Shown one piece after another: positions 1 through 8,873 of a stretch of 64,000 nucleotides of DNA. The notes beneath the pieces were generated by a model. The model worked only from the letters and a program-made list of their open reading frames with translations. It was not told the origin of the DNA and did no database searches. The stretch covers positions 1 to 64,000 of the forward strand of contig NZ_JGVW01000079.1 in NCBI RefSeq assembly GCF_000687455.2, read 5' to 3'. Positions within the stretch are counted from its first letter, which is position 1. Every line of letters begins with the position of its first letter. The translations under genes and the position numbers were made by a program. This DNA is from Burkholderia sp. lig30. GTDB taxonomy: Bacteria > Pseudomonadota > Gammaproteobacteria > Burkholderiales > Burkholderiaceae.

Positions 1-129
1 CTGTCCCGATCCGAGGATCGGTTCGCTGCCATCAAGCGTCCACACTTATCGGCTGTTAGTTTTTAAAGAGCACATCTGCGAGAAGCGTTCTTCTCAGCAG
101 CGCTGCGTTTTCAGCAGCAGAGAAACGAG
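1..129 (-). other. rRNA operon leader with boxA antiterminator
   Basis: The minus strand contains TGCTCTTTAAAAA (60-72), a match to the boxA antitermination element. It is followed by the stretch with GCCGATAAGTGTGG and CGCTTGATGGC that is typical of the 16S rRNA leader in Burkholderia. The 16S gene itself would lie beyond the left edge of the window. Confidence 0.75.
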
Positions 130-158
130 ATTATGAACATCGTTTCGCAGTTCGTCAA
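130..158 (-). promoter_or_regulatory. rrn promoter, proximal copy
   Basis: On the minus strand TTGACG (153-158) and CATAAT (130-135) are 17 bp apart, preceded by an A/T-rich stretch. The distance to the boxA and leader sequence further left fits the promoter-proximal start of an rRNA operon. Confidence 0.7.
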
Positions 159-291
159 CAACTTTTTTACTACGTCGTTGCGACTGCGGGGTTCATTTTC
201 CTTCGCTCGCCCGGCCGCTGAACCTCCAGCCACCAGACTGCTTCGTTTCCCCTCTTCCGCGCCGCGTTTCCGTTAGCGCGAAAGAGGCGTG

Positions 292-320
292 ATTCTAGTC
301 AGCTTGCGCGCATCGTGCAA
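292..320 (-). promoter_or_regulatory. rrn promoter, distal copy
   Basis: Reading the minus strand, TTGCAC (315-320) and TAGAAT (292-297) are separated by exactly 17 bp, a good sigma-70 match. It lies directly after the stop codon of the SGNH hydrolase gene and points off the left edge towards the rRNA leader, so it looks like the upstream member of a tandem rRNA promoter pair. Confidence 0.6.
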
Positions 321-327
321 GCGTTTT

Positions 328-1590
328 TTACTTACCCTCGTTGAGCGCCCTCAGCCACTCGATCGGGACGGCTTCCGCCATCGCTGCATAGCCGGCGTCG
401 CTCGGGTGAATGCCGTCTCCGCTGTCATACCGATGCTGCAGGATATCCGGGGCGGCCGGGTCTCGCAGCACCTGATCGAAATCGATCACACCGTCGAACG
501 CACCGCCGCCGCGAATCCAGCGATTCACCTCCAGACGAATCGCCTCGCGCCCGACCGGCAGCGCCGCAGGCGTCAGCGTCGCGCCGAACACCTTCACACC
601 GCGACGGTGCGCGACACCGATCACCCGGCGATATCCGTCGACCAACATCGCCGCCGTGACCGCCGTGTGCGGATGATCGCAATCCAGCCCGGCATGCGGG
701 GGCACCGCCGCGAAGTTGATGTCATTGATGCCGATCAGCAGGATCGCCGCCTTCACGCCCGATCGCGACAGCGCGTCCCGCTCGAACCGTTCTTGCAGCG
801 GCGCTCCGTAGCACGCCGAGTCGCTGAGCAACCGGTTCCCGCTGATGCCGAGATTCACCACGCCGAGCGAATCCCCGTCCGCCGCCAGCCGCCGCGCCAA
901 CGCGTCGGGCCAGCGGCGGTTGCGGTTCAGGCTCGAGCGCAGGCCGTCGGTGATCGAATCGCCGATCGCAGCGACGCTCGCCCGCGCCGATTCCGACTCA
1001 ACCGCCAGCTCGCTCACCCACACATATTGCGTAAACCGGGTGCGGAACGCCGCGCCGCCCGCATCGGTCGTGTGATCGCCCGGACCCGACACGTAGTTCA
1101 GCTGGTTGGACACACGATGCCAGACAGTCATCCGCTGATGCCTGTCCATATATAGCGAGATCGCGTACGGCCGACCGACGGACACCGCGATCGGCACAGG
1201 ATCGCTTTCGATTTCCTGGCCCGGCGCCAGCTTGACCGACGCGCTCCCGCCAAAGCGCACGGCAACCGGCGCGCCGCCAGCCAACGCCGCGCCCTCTCCC
1301 GCTTGCGCCAGGCTCGCCGACTCGATGACGAGCGGCGCGCGGCCGTACGCGTTGCTCAGGCGTATCCGCGCCGCCCGGCCGGAGGCCGTTGGGTAGACGA
1401 TCTGGCGCACCGTCCTGCCGGCCACTTCCGGCGCGCGATACAGCGGCGGCGGCGAATCCAGATCCGGAATCGGCTGCAGCGCCGTCGCCCAGGCCGCGAC
1501 CCACCCGGCCGGCGCCGCATGTGCGGCAAGCGCCGGCAGAAACACGGACACACCCAGCACGAGTGAGAGACAACCACGTCGGAGTGACAT
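328..1590 (-). CDS. Secreted SGNH/GDSL-family hydrolase
   Basis: A 420-residue protein with an N-terminal signal peptide ending near ALAAHA (about residues 20-26), so it is exported. The catalytic part has SGNH block I (GDSITDG, about residue 210), block II/III features (GISGNRLL and IGINDINF) and block V (DGIHPSDAGY, near residue 395), supplying the Ser nucleophile and the Asp/His pair. An N-terminal beta-rich domain of about 180 residues precedes it, as in two-domain SGNH esterases. The substrate cannot be read from sequence; ester or acetyl groups on carbohydrates are usual for the family. It is a single gene between the rRNA promoter region and the paa operon. Confidence 0.85.
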   Translation of the reverse strand: MSLRRGCLSLVLGVSVFLPALAAHAAPAGWVAAWATALQPIPDLDSPPPLYRAPEVAGRTVRQIVYPTASGRAARIRLSNAYGRAPLVIESASLAQAGEGAALAGGAPVAVRFGGSASVKLAPGQEIESDPVPIAVSVGRPYAISLYMDRHQRMTVWHRVSNQLNYVSGPGDHTTDAGGAAFRTRFTQYVWVSELAVESESARASVAAIGDSITDGLRSSLNRNRRWPDALARRLAADGDSLGVVNLGISGNRLLSDSACYGAPLQERFERDALSRSGVKAAILLIGINDINFAAVPPHAGLDCDHPHTAVTAAMLVDGYRRVIGVAHRRGVKVFGATLTPAALPVGREAIRLEVNRWIRGGGAFDGVIDFDQVLRDPAAPDILQHRYDSGDGIHPSDAGYAAMAEAVPIEWLRALNEGK

Positions 1591-1731
1591 CGGCGAACAC
1601 CTGGCTCAACGGAAAAGGGCATTGTGCCCGAGAAGCGCCGCCGCCCTCCGCATGCCCCATCCCGCACGAGCGAATGCGACAAATTGCCTCTCGTTTACCC
1701 GAGCCACCCCACTTATTGCTAAAATTATTCA

Positions 1732-1759
1732 TTGACCGACCGGTCGGTTGGCTTATACT
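1732..1759 (+). promoter_or_regulatory. paaA promoter with PaaR-type TetR operator
   Basis: TTGACC (1732-1737) and TATACT (1754-1759), 16 bp apart, form a promoter 33 bp before the paaA ATG. A perfect 14-bp palindrome, ACCGACCGGTCGGT (1735-1748), overlaps the -35 element and the spacer. This is the classic operator shape of TetR-family repressors, and a TetR-family gene (paaR, 6667-7272) closes the cluster. Inference: PaaR represses paaABCDE here and phenylacetyl-CoA relieves it. Confidence 0.75.
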
Positions 1760-1791
1760 GCGTGCACATTCAATCGGACGAGACCCTCGCC

Positions 1792-2790
1792 ATGTACACG
1801 CAATCCCTCGACATCCCCGGCAACGTCGCGCCGCTCGACGTCGCAGCCGATTCGCCCGAGCAAGCGCGGTTCGACGCGGTCGTCGCTGCGGACGGCAAGA
1901 TCGAGCCGCAGGACTGGATGCCCGACGCATATCGCAAGACGCTGATCCGCCAGATCTCGCAACACGCGCATTCGGAAGTCGTCGGCATGCTGCCGGAAGG
2001 CAACTGGATCTCGCGCGCGCCCAGCCTCAAGCGCAAGGCGATCCTGCTCGCGAAAGTGCAGGACGAAGCGGGCCACGGCCTTTATCTGTATAGCGCGGTC
2101 GAAACGCTCGGCGTCTCGCGCGAATCGCTGATCGACGCACTGCACGCCGGCCGCGCGAAATACTCGAGCATCTTCAACTACCCGACGCCCAGCTGGGCCG
2201 ACGTCGGCGTGATCGGCTGGCTCGTCGACGGCGCGGCGATCATGAACCAGATCCCGCTCTGCCGCTGCACGTACGGCCCGTATGCGCGCGCGATGATCCG
2301 CGTATGCAAGGAAGAGTCGTTCCACCAGCGCCAGGGCTTCGATGCGCTGCTGGCGATGATGAAGGGCAGCGACTCGCAGCGCGAAATGGTGCAGCAGTCG
2401 GTGAACCGCTGGTGGTGGCCGGTGCTGATGATGTTCGGCCCGAGCGACGCCGATTCCGTCCACAGCAACCAGTCGGCGAAATGGGGCATCAAGCGGATCT
2501 CCAACGACGACCTGCGCCAGAAATTCGTCGACGCAACCGTCGAGCAGGCGAAGGTACTCGGCGTCACGCTGCCCGACCCCGACCTGAAATGGAACGACGC
2601 GCGCGGCCATTACGACTACGGCGCGATCGACTGGGCCGAGTTCTGGCGTGTCGTCAACGGCGACGGCCCGTGCAACAGGGAGCGTCTCGCCACCCGCGTG
2701 AAGGCGCACGACGACGGCGCATGGGTGCGCGAAGCCGCGCTCGCCCATGAGGAAAAGCGCCTCGCGCGCGCCCGGCAACAGGCCGCCTGA
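1792..2790 (+). CDS. paaA: Phenylacetyl-CoA 1,2-epoxidase catalytic subunit PaaA
   Basis: A 332-residue di-iron oxygenase subunit of the phenylacetyl-CoA epoxidase, which forms the 1,2-epoxide of phenylacetyl-CoA as the first committed step of aerobic hybrid phenylacetate degradation. The diiron ligands are seen as helix motifs such as KVQDEAGHG (E-x2-H) and [12 protein letters not shown] (E-x2-H). The upstream in-frame codons overlap the promoter, so the ATG at 1792 is taken as the start; the length then matches the family. It heads the operon paaABCDE and lies directly behind the PaaR-type operator. Confidence 0.95.
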   Translation: MYTQSLDIPGNVAPLDVAADSPEQARFDAVVAADGKIEPQDWMPDAYRKTLIRQISQHAHSEVVGMLPEGNWISRAPSLKRKAILLAKVQDEAGHGLYLYSAVETLGVSRESLIDALHAGRAKYSSIFNYPTPSWADVGVIGWLVDGAAIMNQIPLCRCTYGPYARAMIRVCKEESFHQRQGFDALLAMMKGSDSQREMVQQSVNRWWWPVLMMFGPSDADSVHSNQSAKWGIKRISNDDLRQKFVDATVEQAKVLGVTLPDPDLKWNDARGHYDYGAIDWAEFWRVVNGDGPCNRERLATRVKAHDDGAWVREAALAHEEKRLARARQQAA

Positions 2791-2892
2791 GCGGCAAGCG
2801 CCCGGCGCCTCGCGCCTGGCACATCGAAGTCAGCATTGCATGGGATCGGGGGGGGCGCTGAAGCGCCAACTCAGGTCGATCGCGAAGCATGG

Positions 2893-2926
2893 GCCCAGAG
2901 TAAGCGCTAAGGCGCTAACTCTGGGC
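2893..2926 (+). other. Stable hairpin between paaA and paaB
   Basis: A 15-bp inverted repeat with one mismatch (2893-2907 and 2912-2926) and a 4-nt loop lies 14 nt before the paaB start, within an unusually long 150-bp gap for this operon. There is no U-tract, so it is not a classic terminator. It could stabilise or process the paaA message, and a related motif (GCGCTGAAGCGCC) sits 30 bp upstream, suggesting a dispersed intergenic repeat. Confidence 0.6.
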
Positions 2927-2940
2927 GACAGGAGAGAGTG

Positions 2941-3225
2941 ATGAACAAAGAATGGCCCATCTGGGAAGTTTTCGTCCGCAGCAAGCAAGGTCTCGACCAC
3001 AAGCACTGCGGCAGCCTGCACGCCGCCGACGCGCCGATGGCGCTGCGCATGGCGCGCGACGTCTACACGCGCCGCCAGGAAGGCGTCAGCATCTGGGTGG
3101 TGCCGTCCGCGGCGATCACCGCGTCCGACCCGAACGAAAAAGGGGAAATGTTCGAGCCGGCGGGCGACAAGATCTACCGTCACCCGACCTTCTACACGTT
3201 GCCCGACGAAGTCAACCACATGTAA
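2941..3225 (+). CDS. paaB: Phenylacetyl-CoA 1,2-epoxidase subunit PaaB
   Basis: A 94-residue small subunit of the phenylacetyl-CoA epoxidase. It begins MNKEWPIWEVFVRSKQGLDH, a family hallmark, and bridges the PaaA-PaaC core in the known complex. The ATG at 2941 is preceded by AGGAGAGA; the GTG immediately before it is ignored. Second gene of the paa operon, 12 bp before paaC. Confidence 0.95.
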   Translation: MNKEWPIWEVFVRSKQGLDHKHCGSLHAADAPMALRMARDVYTRRQEGVSIWVVPSAAITASDPNEKGEMFEPAGDKIYRHPTFYTLPDEVNHM

Positions 3226-3237
3226 GCGGTTCGCGCC

Positions 3238-4041
3238 ATGACGACCACGCCTGAACAACTCTCCTACGTGCTGCGCCTCGCGGACAACGCGCTGATCCTC
3301 GGTCAGCGCAACGCCGAATGGTGCGGCCACGGCCCGATTCTCGAAGAAGACATCGCGCTTACCAACATGAGCCTCGACCTCATCGGCCAGGCACGCATGC
3401 TGTATACGCACGCCGCCGAACTCGAGCGCCAGCTGAACGGCGCGTCGAAGACCGAGGACGACTACGCGTATTTCCGCACCGAACGCGAGTTCGCGAACTT
3501 CACACTCGTCGAGCTGCCGAATTACGGCCCGGTTTCGGGCACCGCGCACGCCGACAAGGACTACGCGGTGACGGTCGTGCGCAACTTCCTCTACACGTCG
3601 CTGATGCTGCGACTGTGGACCGCGCTCGAATCGTCGTCCGATACGCAGCTCGCCGCGATCGCCGCGAAAGCGGTGAAGGAAACCCGCTATCACGTCCACC
3701 ACGCGCATGAGTGGCTGGTCCGCCTCGGCGACGGCACGGACGAATCGCATCGCCGCGCGCAGGCCGCGCTCGACTATCTGATTCCGTACACGCGCGAGTG
3801 CTTCGCGACCGACGCCATCGAGGAAGCGATCGCCGCGCAACGCGTCGGCCCGACGCTGGCGTCGCTCGAAGCGGCGTGGCGCGCGGATGTCGACGACGCG
3901 CTCGGGGAAGCAACGCTCGCGCTGCCGGCCCCCGTCGAGCACGTGACGACCGGCAAGCACGGCGAGCATTCGGAGCACATGGGCTTCCTGCTCGCGGAAA
4001 TGCAGAGCCTCGCGCGCCAGCACCCCGGCGCGAGCTGGTAA
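3238..4041 (+). CDS. paaC: Phenylacetyl-CoA 1,2-epoxidase structural subunit PaaC
   Basis: A 267-residue ferritin-like protein, the structural partner of PaaA in the epoxidase. It starts MTTTPEQLSYVLRLADNALI and carries helices such as EWCGHGPILEEDIALTNMSL, as in PaaC. The length is normal for the family. The gene lies 12 bp after paaB and 25 bp before paaD, with no internal terminator. Confidence 0.95.
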   Translation: MTTTPEQLSYVLRLADNALILGQRNAEWCGHGPILEEDIALTNMSLDLIGQARMLYTHAAELERQLNGASKTEDDYAYFRTEREFANFTLVELPNYGPVSGTAHADKDYAVTVVRNFLYTSLMLRLWTALESSSDTQLAAIAAKAVKETRYHVHHAHEWLVRLGDGTDESHRRAQAALDYLIPYTRECFATDAIEEAIAAQRVGPTLASLEAAWRADVDDALGEATLALPAPVEHVTTGKHGEHSEHMGFLLAEMQSLARQHPGASW

Positions 4042-4066
4042 CGCGTTCATTCAACGGAGCACCACG

Positions 4067-4624
4067 ATGTCCGTCCAACCCGACCCGGCCGCCGCACCCG
4101 CCCCGCACCACGCCGATCCGCTGCTCGCGCGCGCATGGGCGGCGCTGGAAGCGGTGCCAGACCCGGAAATCCCCGTCGTGTCGATCCGCGAGCTGGGCAT
4201 CCTGCGCGACGTCCGTCGCGCGGAAGACGGCACGCTCGAGGTCGTCATCACGCCGACCTACTCGGGCTGCCCGGCGATGTCGCAAATCGCCGAGGACATC
4301 GCGGCCGCCATGCAGCAGGCCGGCTTGCCGCCGCACCGGATCGAGACGGTCCTCGCTCCGGCATGGACGACCGACTGGATCACGCAGGAAGCGCGCGACA
4401 AGCTGCGCGCGTATGGCATCGCGCCGCCGGTCGGGCAATGCGGCAGCGCGGCTTCACAGGAAAACGTCGTGCGCTTCATGCCCAAGCCGGCCGCGGCACC
4501 CGTCTGCCCGCGCTGCGGTTCAGCGCACACCGAACGCCTCGCGCAATTCGCATCGACCGCCTGCAAGGCGCTGTATCGCTGCCTCGACTGTCGCGAACCC
4601 TTCGACTACTTCAAACCTTACTGA
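4067..4624 (+). CDS. paaD: PaaD, iron-sulfur/maturation factor for the epoxidase
   Basis: A 185-residue protein with an N-terminal MIP18/DUF59 domain (VPDPEIPVVSIRELGILRDV, and the TYSGCPAMSQI cysteine) and a C-terminal four-cysteine knuckle: CPRCGS near residue 147 and CLDCRE near residue 173. PaaD is required for epoxidase activity and is thought to help assemble a metal cluster of the complex. It ends 1 bp before the paaE start. Confidence 0.93.
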   Translation: MSVQPDPAAAPAPHHADPLLARAWAALEAVPDPEIPVVSIRELGILRDVRRAEDGTLEVVITPTYSGCPAMSQIAEDIAAAMQQAGLPPHRIETVLAPAWTTDWITQEARDKLRAYGIAPPVGQCGSAASQENVVRFMPKPAAAPVCPRCGSAHTERLAQFASTACKALYRCLDCREPFDYFKPY

Positions 4625-4625
4625 T

Positions 4626-5714
4626 ATGGCGACCCCGCAATTCCATTCGCTGCGTATTCGCGACGTGCGGCCCGAGACCGCCGACGCCGTCACCGTTTCC
4701 TTCGAAGTGCCGCCCGAGCTCCGCGACGCATACCGCTTCACGCAGGGCCAGTTCGTCACGCTCAAGGCCCACATCGACGGCGAGGAAACCCGCCGCTCGT
4801 ATTCGATCTGCGTCGGCACGACCGACTACGACCGCGACGGCGAATTGCGCATCGGCATCAAGCGCGTGCGCGGCGGGCGTTTCTCGAACTTCGCGTTCGA
4901 CACGCTGCAGCCGGGCCACACGATCGACGTGATGACGCCCGACGGCCGTTTCTTCACCCACCTGAACGCGGATCACGGCAAGCAGTACGTGGCGTTCTCG
5001 GGCGGCTCGGGCATCACGCCCGTTCTCGCGATCGTCAAGACGACGCTCGAGATCGAGCCGCGCAGCACGTTCACGCTGATCTACGGCAACCGCAGCGTCG
5101 ACGCGATCATGTTCGCCGAGGAGCTGGAGGACCTGAAGAATCGCTTCATGGAGCGCTTCGTCCTCTATCACGTGCTGTCTGACGACGTGCAGGACGTCGA
5201 GCTGTTCAACGGTGTGCTCGACCAGGCGAAATGCGCGGCGTTCCTCGAGATGCTGGTGCCGGCCGAGTCGATCGACGAAGCGTTCATCTGCGGCCCCGCG
5301 CCGATGATGGATGCGGCCGAAGCCGCGCTCAAGGCAGCGGGGGTGCCGCAGGCGAATGTCCACGTCGAACGCTTCGGCTCGCCGCTGCCGCAGGCCGGCG
5401 TGCCCGTCGTCGAAATTACCGACGACACGCCGGCCGCCGACCTCGAAGTCATCATCGACGGCAAGAAACGCAAGATGCGCCTTCCGTACGAAGGCGTGAG
5501 CCTGCTGGACGTCGGCCTGCGCGCCGGCCTCGCGTTGCCGTACGCATGCAAGGGCGGCGTGTGCTGCACATGCCGCGCGAAGGTGCTCGAAGGCGAAGTG
5601 CGGATGGAGAAGAATTACACGCTCGAGGAGCAGGAAGTGAAGGACGGCTTCGTGCTCACCTGCCAGTGCCACCCGGTCAGCGACAAGGTCGTCGTGAGTT
5701 TCGACGACCGCTAA
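4626..5714 (+). CDS. paaE: Phenylacetyl-CoA epoxidase reductase PaaE
   Basis: A 362-residue NADPH-dependent reductase that feeds electrons to the PaaABC oxygenase. It has an N-terminal FAD domain (RRSYSICVG), an NAD(P) domain (FSGGSGITPVLAIVK, and CGPAPMMD), and a C-terminal plant-type 2Fe-2S ferredoxin domain (CKGGVCCTCRAKV, and a final Cys near LTCQCHP). The true start is ATG 4626, right after the paaD stop; a much longer in-frame extension upstream is the out-of-frame shadow of paaC and paaD. Confidence 0.95.
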   Translation: MATPQFHSLRIRDVRPETADAVTVSFEVPPELRDAYRFTQGQFVTLKAHIDGEETRRSYSICVGTTDYDRDGELRIGIKRVRGGRFSNFAFDTLQPGHTIDVMTPDGRFFTHLNADHGKQYVAFSGGSGITPVLAIVKTTLEIEPRSTFTLIYGNRSVDAIMFAEELEDLKNRFMERFVLYHVLSDDVQDVELFNGVLDQAKCAAFLEMLVPAESIDEAFICGPAPMMDAAEAALKAAGVPQANVHVERFGSPLPQAGVPVVEITDDTPAADLEVIIDGKKRKMRLPYEGVSLLDVGLRAGLALPYACKGGVCCTCRAKVLEGEVRMEKNYTLEEQEVKDGFVLTCQCHPVSDKVVVSFDDR

Positions 5715-5770
5715 AGCTTGCGCGCGAACGGTATCGCGCTGTCATGCATCTCGCTTACACTAGCAGCCGC

Positions 5771-5816
5771 CCGCCGGCCCGACGACCTATCGTCCGGCCA
5801 GCCGGCGGCTTTTTTT
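5771..5816 (+). terminator. Terminator after paaE
   Basis: CCGCCGGC (5771-5778) pairs with GCCGGCGG (5801-5808), followed by a run of T from 5810. It closes the paaABCDE transcript. Confidence 0.7.
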
Positions 5817-5831
5817 GTTGACGACAGGCCG

Positions 5832-6653
5832 ATGGGTACCATTCACGTCATTCAGGGCGAAAGCGCCGCCGCCTCGCTCCGCACCGCGCTCGCCGATGCG
5901 GGACGCGACGACCGCGTCATCGGATTGCTGGACGATCTCGCGGTCGGGCCGCTGCGCGGCATCGACGAGTCGACAGACGTACGTGCCGCCTTCTGGCAGC
6001 GCGTGCTGGGCGACCGGGTGCCTGACTGGAAAGCCGAGGTCGAAGCCGAATTCGCTCGCCTCGACGCGCTGGCCATGGACAACGGCCAGGTCGTCACCTG
6101 GCACGCGCACAACGTTGCCGAACAACTGCTGCTGCGGCGGGTGGCCTACCATCTTCGCAACGTGCCGCAGCGGCTCAACGAGGTGCGGCTGTCCGCCGCC
6201 GATCTCGACGCATCGCAACGCGCGTCGCTCGCGCGCGCCGACGAGGCCTGCGGAGCGGGGATGTTCTCGCCGCCGCAACTGCTCGCGAAGCTCGCCGAAG
6301 CCGCGCCGATCTCGGTGCTGCGCATCAGCCGGCTCGCGCTCGAGTGGCAGGAAGCCAAGCAGGCCACCGCCGAGATCCGCTACTGGGCCAGCAACACGAT
6401 CAAGAGCGGCCACTACGCCGATCTCGACACGCTGATCCTCGCGCAGCTATCCGACGGCTGGACGCCCGCGCCGGCGGTCGCCGCCGGCGTGCTGGCGGCG
6501 GCGGATCGCGGCTGCCTGTTCATCGGCGATTCGATTCTCTACTGGCGCTGCCGCGAGCTGGCCGCCGCCGGCCGCCTCGAATTGCGGCACGCATCGCTCG
6601 CCAACATACATTCCAATGAACTGCGCGCGGCACGCGCCGCCGCGCACCGCTAA
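5832..6653 (+). CDS. DUF1835/DUF3658 domain protein
   Basis: A 273-residue protein starting MGTIHVIQGESAAASLRTAL, the typical start of DUF1835 proteins, followed by a DUF3658-like C-terminal half. Function is unknown. It lies between the paa operon terminator and paaR in the same direction, with only 13 bp to paaR, so the two are probably co-transcribed. A role in arylacetate metabolism is inferred only from position. Confidence 0.75.
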   Translation: MGTIHVIQGESAAASLRTALADAGRDDRVIGLLDDLAVGPLRGIDESTDVRAAFWQRVLGDRVPDWKAEVEAEFARLDALAMDNGQVVTWHAHNVAEQLLLRRVAYHLRNVPQRLNEVRLSAADLDASQRASLARADEACGAGMFSPPQLLAKLAEAAPISVLRISRLALEWQEAKQATAEIRYWASNTIKSGHYADLDTLILAQLSDGWTPAPAVAAGVLAAADRGCLFIGDSILYWRCRELAAAGRLELRHASLANIHSNELRAARAAAHR

Positions 6654-6666
6654 CCCCTACATCACA

Positions 6667-7272
6667 ATGGCCCGAACCCGAGCGCCCGATCACGAATCCC
6701 AGCGCGAGCAGATCCTCGATCTCGCCGCCGACAAATTCGCGCAGACGAGCTACCCGAGCACGTCGATGTCCGATCTCGCCACCGCGAGCGGCACGTCGAA
6801 GGCGCGGCTCTACCACTATTACGCAAGCAAGGAAGCGATCCTCTTCGATCTGCTGGATCGCTACACGAAGCGGCTGATGCTGATCATCGCGGAGGTCGAG
6901 GGCGTCAGCCAGCGGCGCGGCCTGACCGAGCACGAGGCGTTCGCGGAGCTGGTGCGCGCGTTCCTCTCCGAATACGAGACGTCGCACAGCCGCCACGTCG
7001 CGCTGCTCAACGACGTGAAGTATCTCGAGGATGCGCAGCGCGAGATCATTCTCGACCGGCAGCGCGACATCGTCGCCGCCTTTTCGCGCCAGCTCGCGCG
7101 CGCGTACCCGGCGCGCATCTCGAAGGAAAACCAGACGTCCGTCACGATGATGGTGTTCGGCATGATCAACTGGACGTTCACCTGGCTCAAGCCGGGCGGC
7201 CGCCTCGGCTACCGGGACTTCGCCGAGCAGGTGATCGGCATGATCGAGCACGGCCTGTCGTCGCCGGCGTGA
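6667..7272 (+). CDS. paaR: TetR-family repressor PaaR
   Basis: A 201-residue TetR-family regulator. The helix-turn-helix is at about residues 30-55 (TSMSDLATASGTSKARLYHY, then YASKEAILFDL). The remainder is an all-helical ligand domain. The ATG at 6667 is chosen; an extra in-frame 17 residues upstream belong to the end of the preceding reading frame. Position next to paaABCDE and the TetR-type palindrome at 1735-1748 identify it as the likely phenylacetyl-CoA-responsive repressor. Confidence 0.85.
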   Translation: MARTRAPDHESQREQILDLAADKFAQTSYPSTSMSDLATASGTSKARLYHYYASKEAILFDLLDRYTKRLMLIIAEVEGVSQRRGLTEHEAFAELVRAFLSEYETSHSRHVALLNDVKYLEDAQREIILDRQRDIVAAFSRQLARAYPARISKENQTSVTMMVFGMINWTFTWLKPGGRLGYRDFAEQVIGMIEHGLSSPA

Positions 7273-7367
7273 TTTCTGCGAAGCAGCAAGCGTTGCGCGG
7301 GAGGAACAGTGCGACAGTTCGCCCCGCATTTCATATGATGAATTTTTAAATCAATAAAAATCAATGA

Positions 7368-7385
7368 CTTACATGTTTATGTAAG
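7368..7385. promoter_or_regulatory. A/T-rich inverted repeat, possible operator
   Basis: CTTACAT-GTTT-ATGTAAG forms a perfect 7-bp arm inverted repeat in the paaR to GNAT gap, inside an A/T-rich stretch that stands out from the local GC. It is followed by a T run but the stem is weak, so either an operator for the GNAT gene or a poor terminator of paaR is possible. Confidence 0.35.
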
Positions 7386-7505
7386 CGTTTTTAGAATTTC
7401 TCCTCGAGACAAGTACGGGTTTTCCCCAATCATGAGCGTCATAGTCGGGTAAAATGCTGCTGCATTGCACAACCCGCTGTACGGTCACACATTGAGGAAC
7501 CCACG

Positions 7506-8153
7506 ATGAACACGCAACTTCACGGCTCAGCCGATGCGTTCGGCCAAGCCGGCTCTGCGCCAGTTCTCGTCAGGGAACTGGCTTCCAAAGACCGAGAGCA
7601 ACTGCTCACCCACTTTCTCGCGCTCGACGAAGAAGATCGCCTGCTGCGCTTCGGGCAAATGGTGCCCGATCACGTGATCGAGAATTACGTCCGCACGATC
7701 GACTTTGGCCGCGATACCGTGTTCGGCGTGTTCAACCACCAGCTCGAGCTGATCGGCGTCGGCCATCTGGCCTACCTGCCCGCCGAGGGCGACAAGCGCA
7801 CCGCCGAATTCGGCGTGTCGGTGCTCGAATGCGCGCGCGGCAACGGCGTCGGCTCGAAGCTGTTCGAGCGCGCCGCGATCCGCAGCCGCAACACCCACGT
7901 CACGATGCTGTACATGCATTGCCTGTCGCGCAACGCGACGATGATGCACATCGCGAAGAAATCCGGCATGCGGATCGAATACGCATACGGCGAAGCCGAC
8001 GCGTATCTGTCGCTGCCGCCCGCCGACCATTCGACGATCATCGCAGAAATGCTGCAGGAGCAGGCCGCGGTGTTCGACTACGCACTCAAGCGCCAGGCGC
8101 GCCGCACGTCGCAGATCTTCGAATCGCTGATGCCCGCCGCGCTGACGGCCTGA
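7506..8153 (+). CDS. GNAT-family N-acetyltransferase
   Basis: A 215-residue protein with a GNAT fold in its central part: beta-strands around FGVFNHQLELIGVGHLAY and the acetyl-CoA loop region ECARGNGVGSKLFERAA (residues about 110-126, R/Q-x2-G-x-G/A type). Substrate is unknown. It stands alone, with about 230 bp of A/T-rich upstream DNA and the convergent Lrp-type gene 42 bp downstream. Confidence 0.8.
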   Translation: MNTQLHGSADAFGQAGSAPVLVRELASKDREQLLTHFLALDEEDRLLRFGQMVPDHVIENYVRTIDFGRDTVFGVFNHQLELIGVGHLAYLPAEGDKRTAEFGVSVLECARGNGVGSKLFERAAIRSRNTHVTMLYMHCLSRNATMMHIAKKSGMRIEYAYGEADAYLSLPPADHSTIIAEMLQEQAAVFDYALKRQARRTSQIFESLMPAALTA

Positions 8154-8195
8154 CGTCGCCCTGGCCGGGCCTCTCGCCCGGCCGGCGCACGCCGA

Positions 8196-8720
8196 TCAAC
8201 GCGTCGTGCGGATCGGCAACGCCGTCGTTTCCTTGAAACACTCGAGCGAAAAGCTCGTCTTCACGTCGATCACCGACGGATGGTGCAACAGTTGTTCCTG
8301 CACGAAGCGGGAAAAGTGCGCCATATCCTCGACCTGTACCCGCAACAGGTAATCCATGTCGCCCGTCATCGCATGGCAGGCGACGACCTCCGGCCACGCC
8401 TGCACGGCTGCGCGGAATAACTCCGCGTGTGTCGCGCCGGCGCGCGCCGACGCCTCGTCTCCCCGCGCCGGCGCAAGTCCGCCGCGCTTTTCCAGCCGCA
8501 CGCTGACGTACGCGAGGAGATCGAGCCCCAGTTTCTGAGGATCCAGCAGCGCGACATAGCCGGTGATCACGCCGATCTCCTCCAGGCGCCGGATACGCCG
8601 CAGGCACGGGCTCGGTGACAGGTTCACGCGCTCCGCGATCTCCTGATTCGACAGGCGGCCGTTCTCCTGAAGAATCGCCAGAATCCGACGGTCGATGGCA
8701 TCCAATTCGACTTGCGACAC
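8196..8720 (-). CDS. Lrp/AsnC-family transcriptional regulator
   Basis: A 174-residue regulator with an N-terminal winged HTH (LDAIDRRILAILQENGRLSN, then LSPSPCLRRIRRLEEIGVITGY) and a C-terminal RAM ligand domain (VEDMAHFSRFVQEQLLHHPSV). The start is GTG at 8720, because GGAGG stands 6 nt upstream and no ATG is available. An insertion of about 15 residues (GLAPARGDEASARAGA) sits between the two halves. It is divergent from hppD and shares its 153-bp promoter region, so it probably controls hppD in response to an aromatic amino acid. Confidence 0.88.
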   Translation of the reverse strand: MSQVELDAIDRRILAILQENGRLSNQEIAERVNLSPSPCLRRIRRLEEIGVITGYVALLDPQKLGLDLLAYVSVRLEKRGGLAPARGDEASARAGATHAELFRAAVQAWPEVVACHAMTGDMDYLLRVQVEDMAHFSRFVQEQLLHHPSVIDVKTSFSLECFKETTALPIRTTR

Positions 8721-8873
8721 TTTCTGCCTCCAATGATCTGCTTCGAGACTGGAAATTGCGCCATCGTAGTCACGCACGATTAAGTTCGCAAGTTTTCGCT
8801 CCGCCTTGCCCGCTACACTTTGCCGCACACACTCATTCATCGTGCGCGTTGCGGCGCACCTCAGGAGACATCC

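Noticed and set aside
302-328. GCTTGCGCG-CAT-CGTGCAAGCG plus T run as a plus-strand terminator
   Set aside because: No plus-strand gene precedes it, and the same bases are explained by the minus-strand rRNA promoter.
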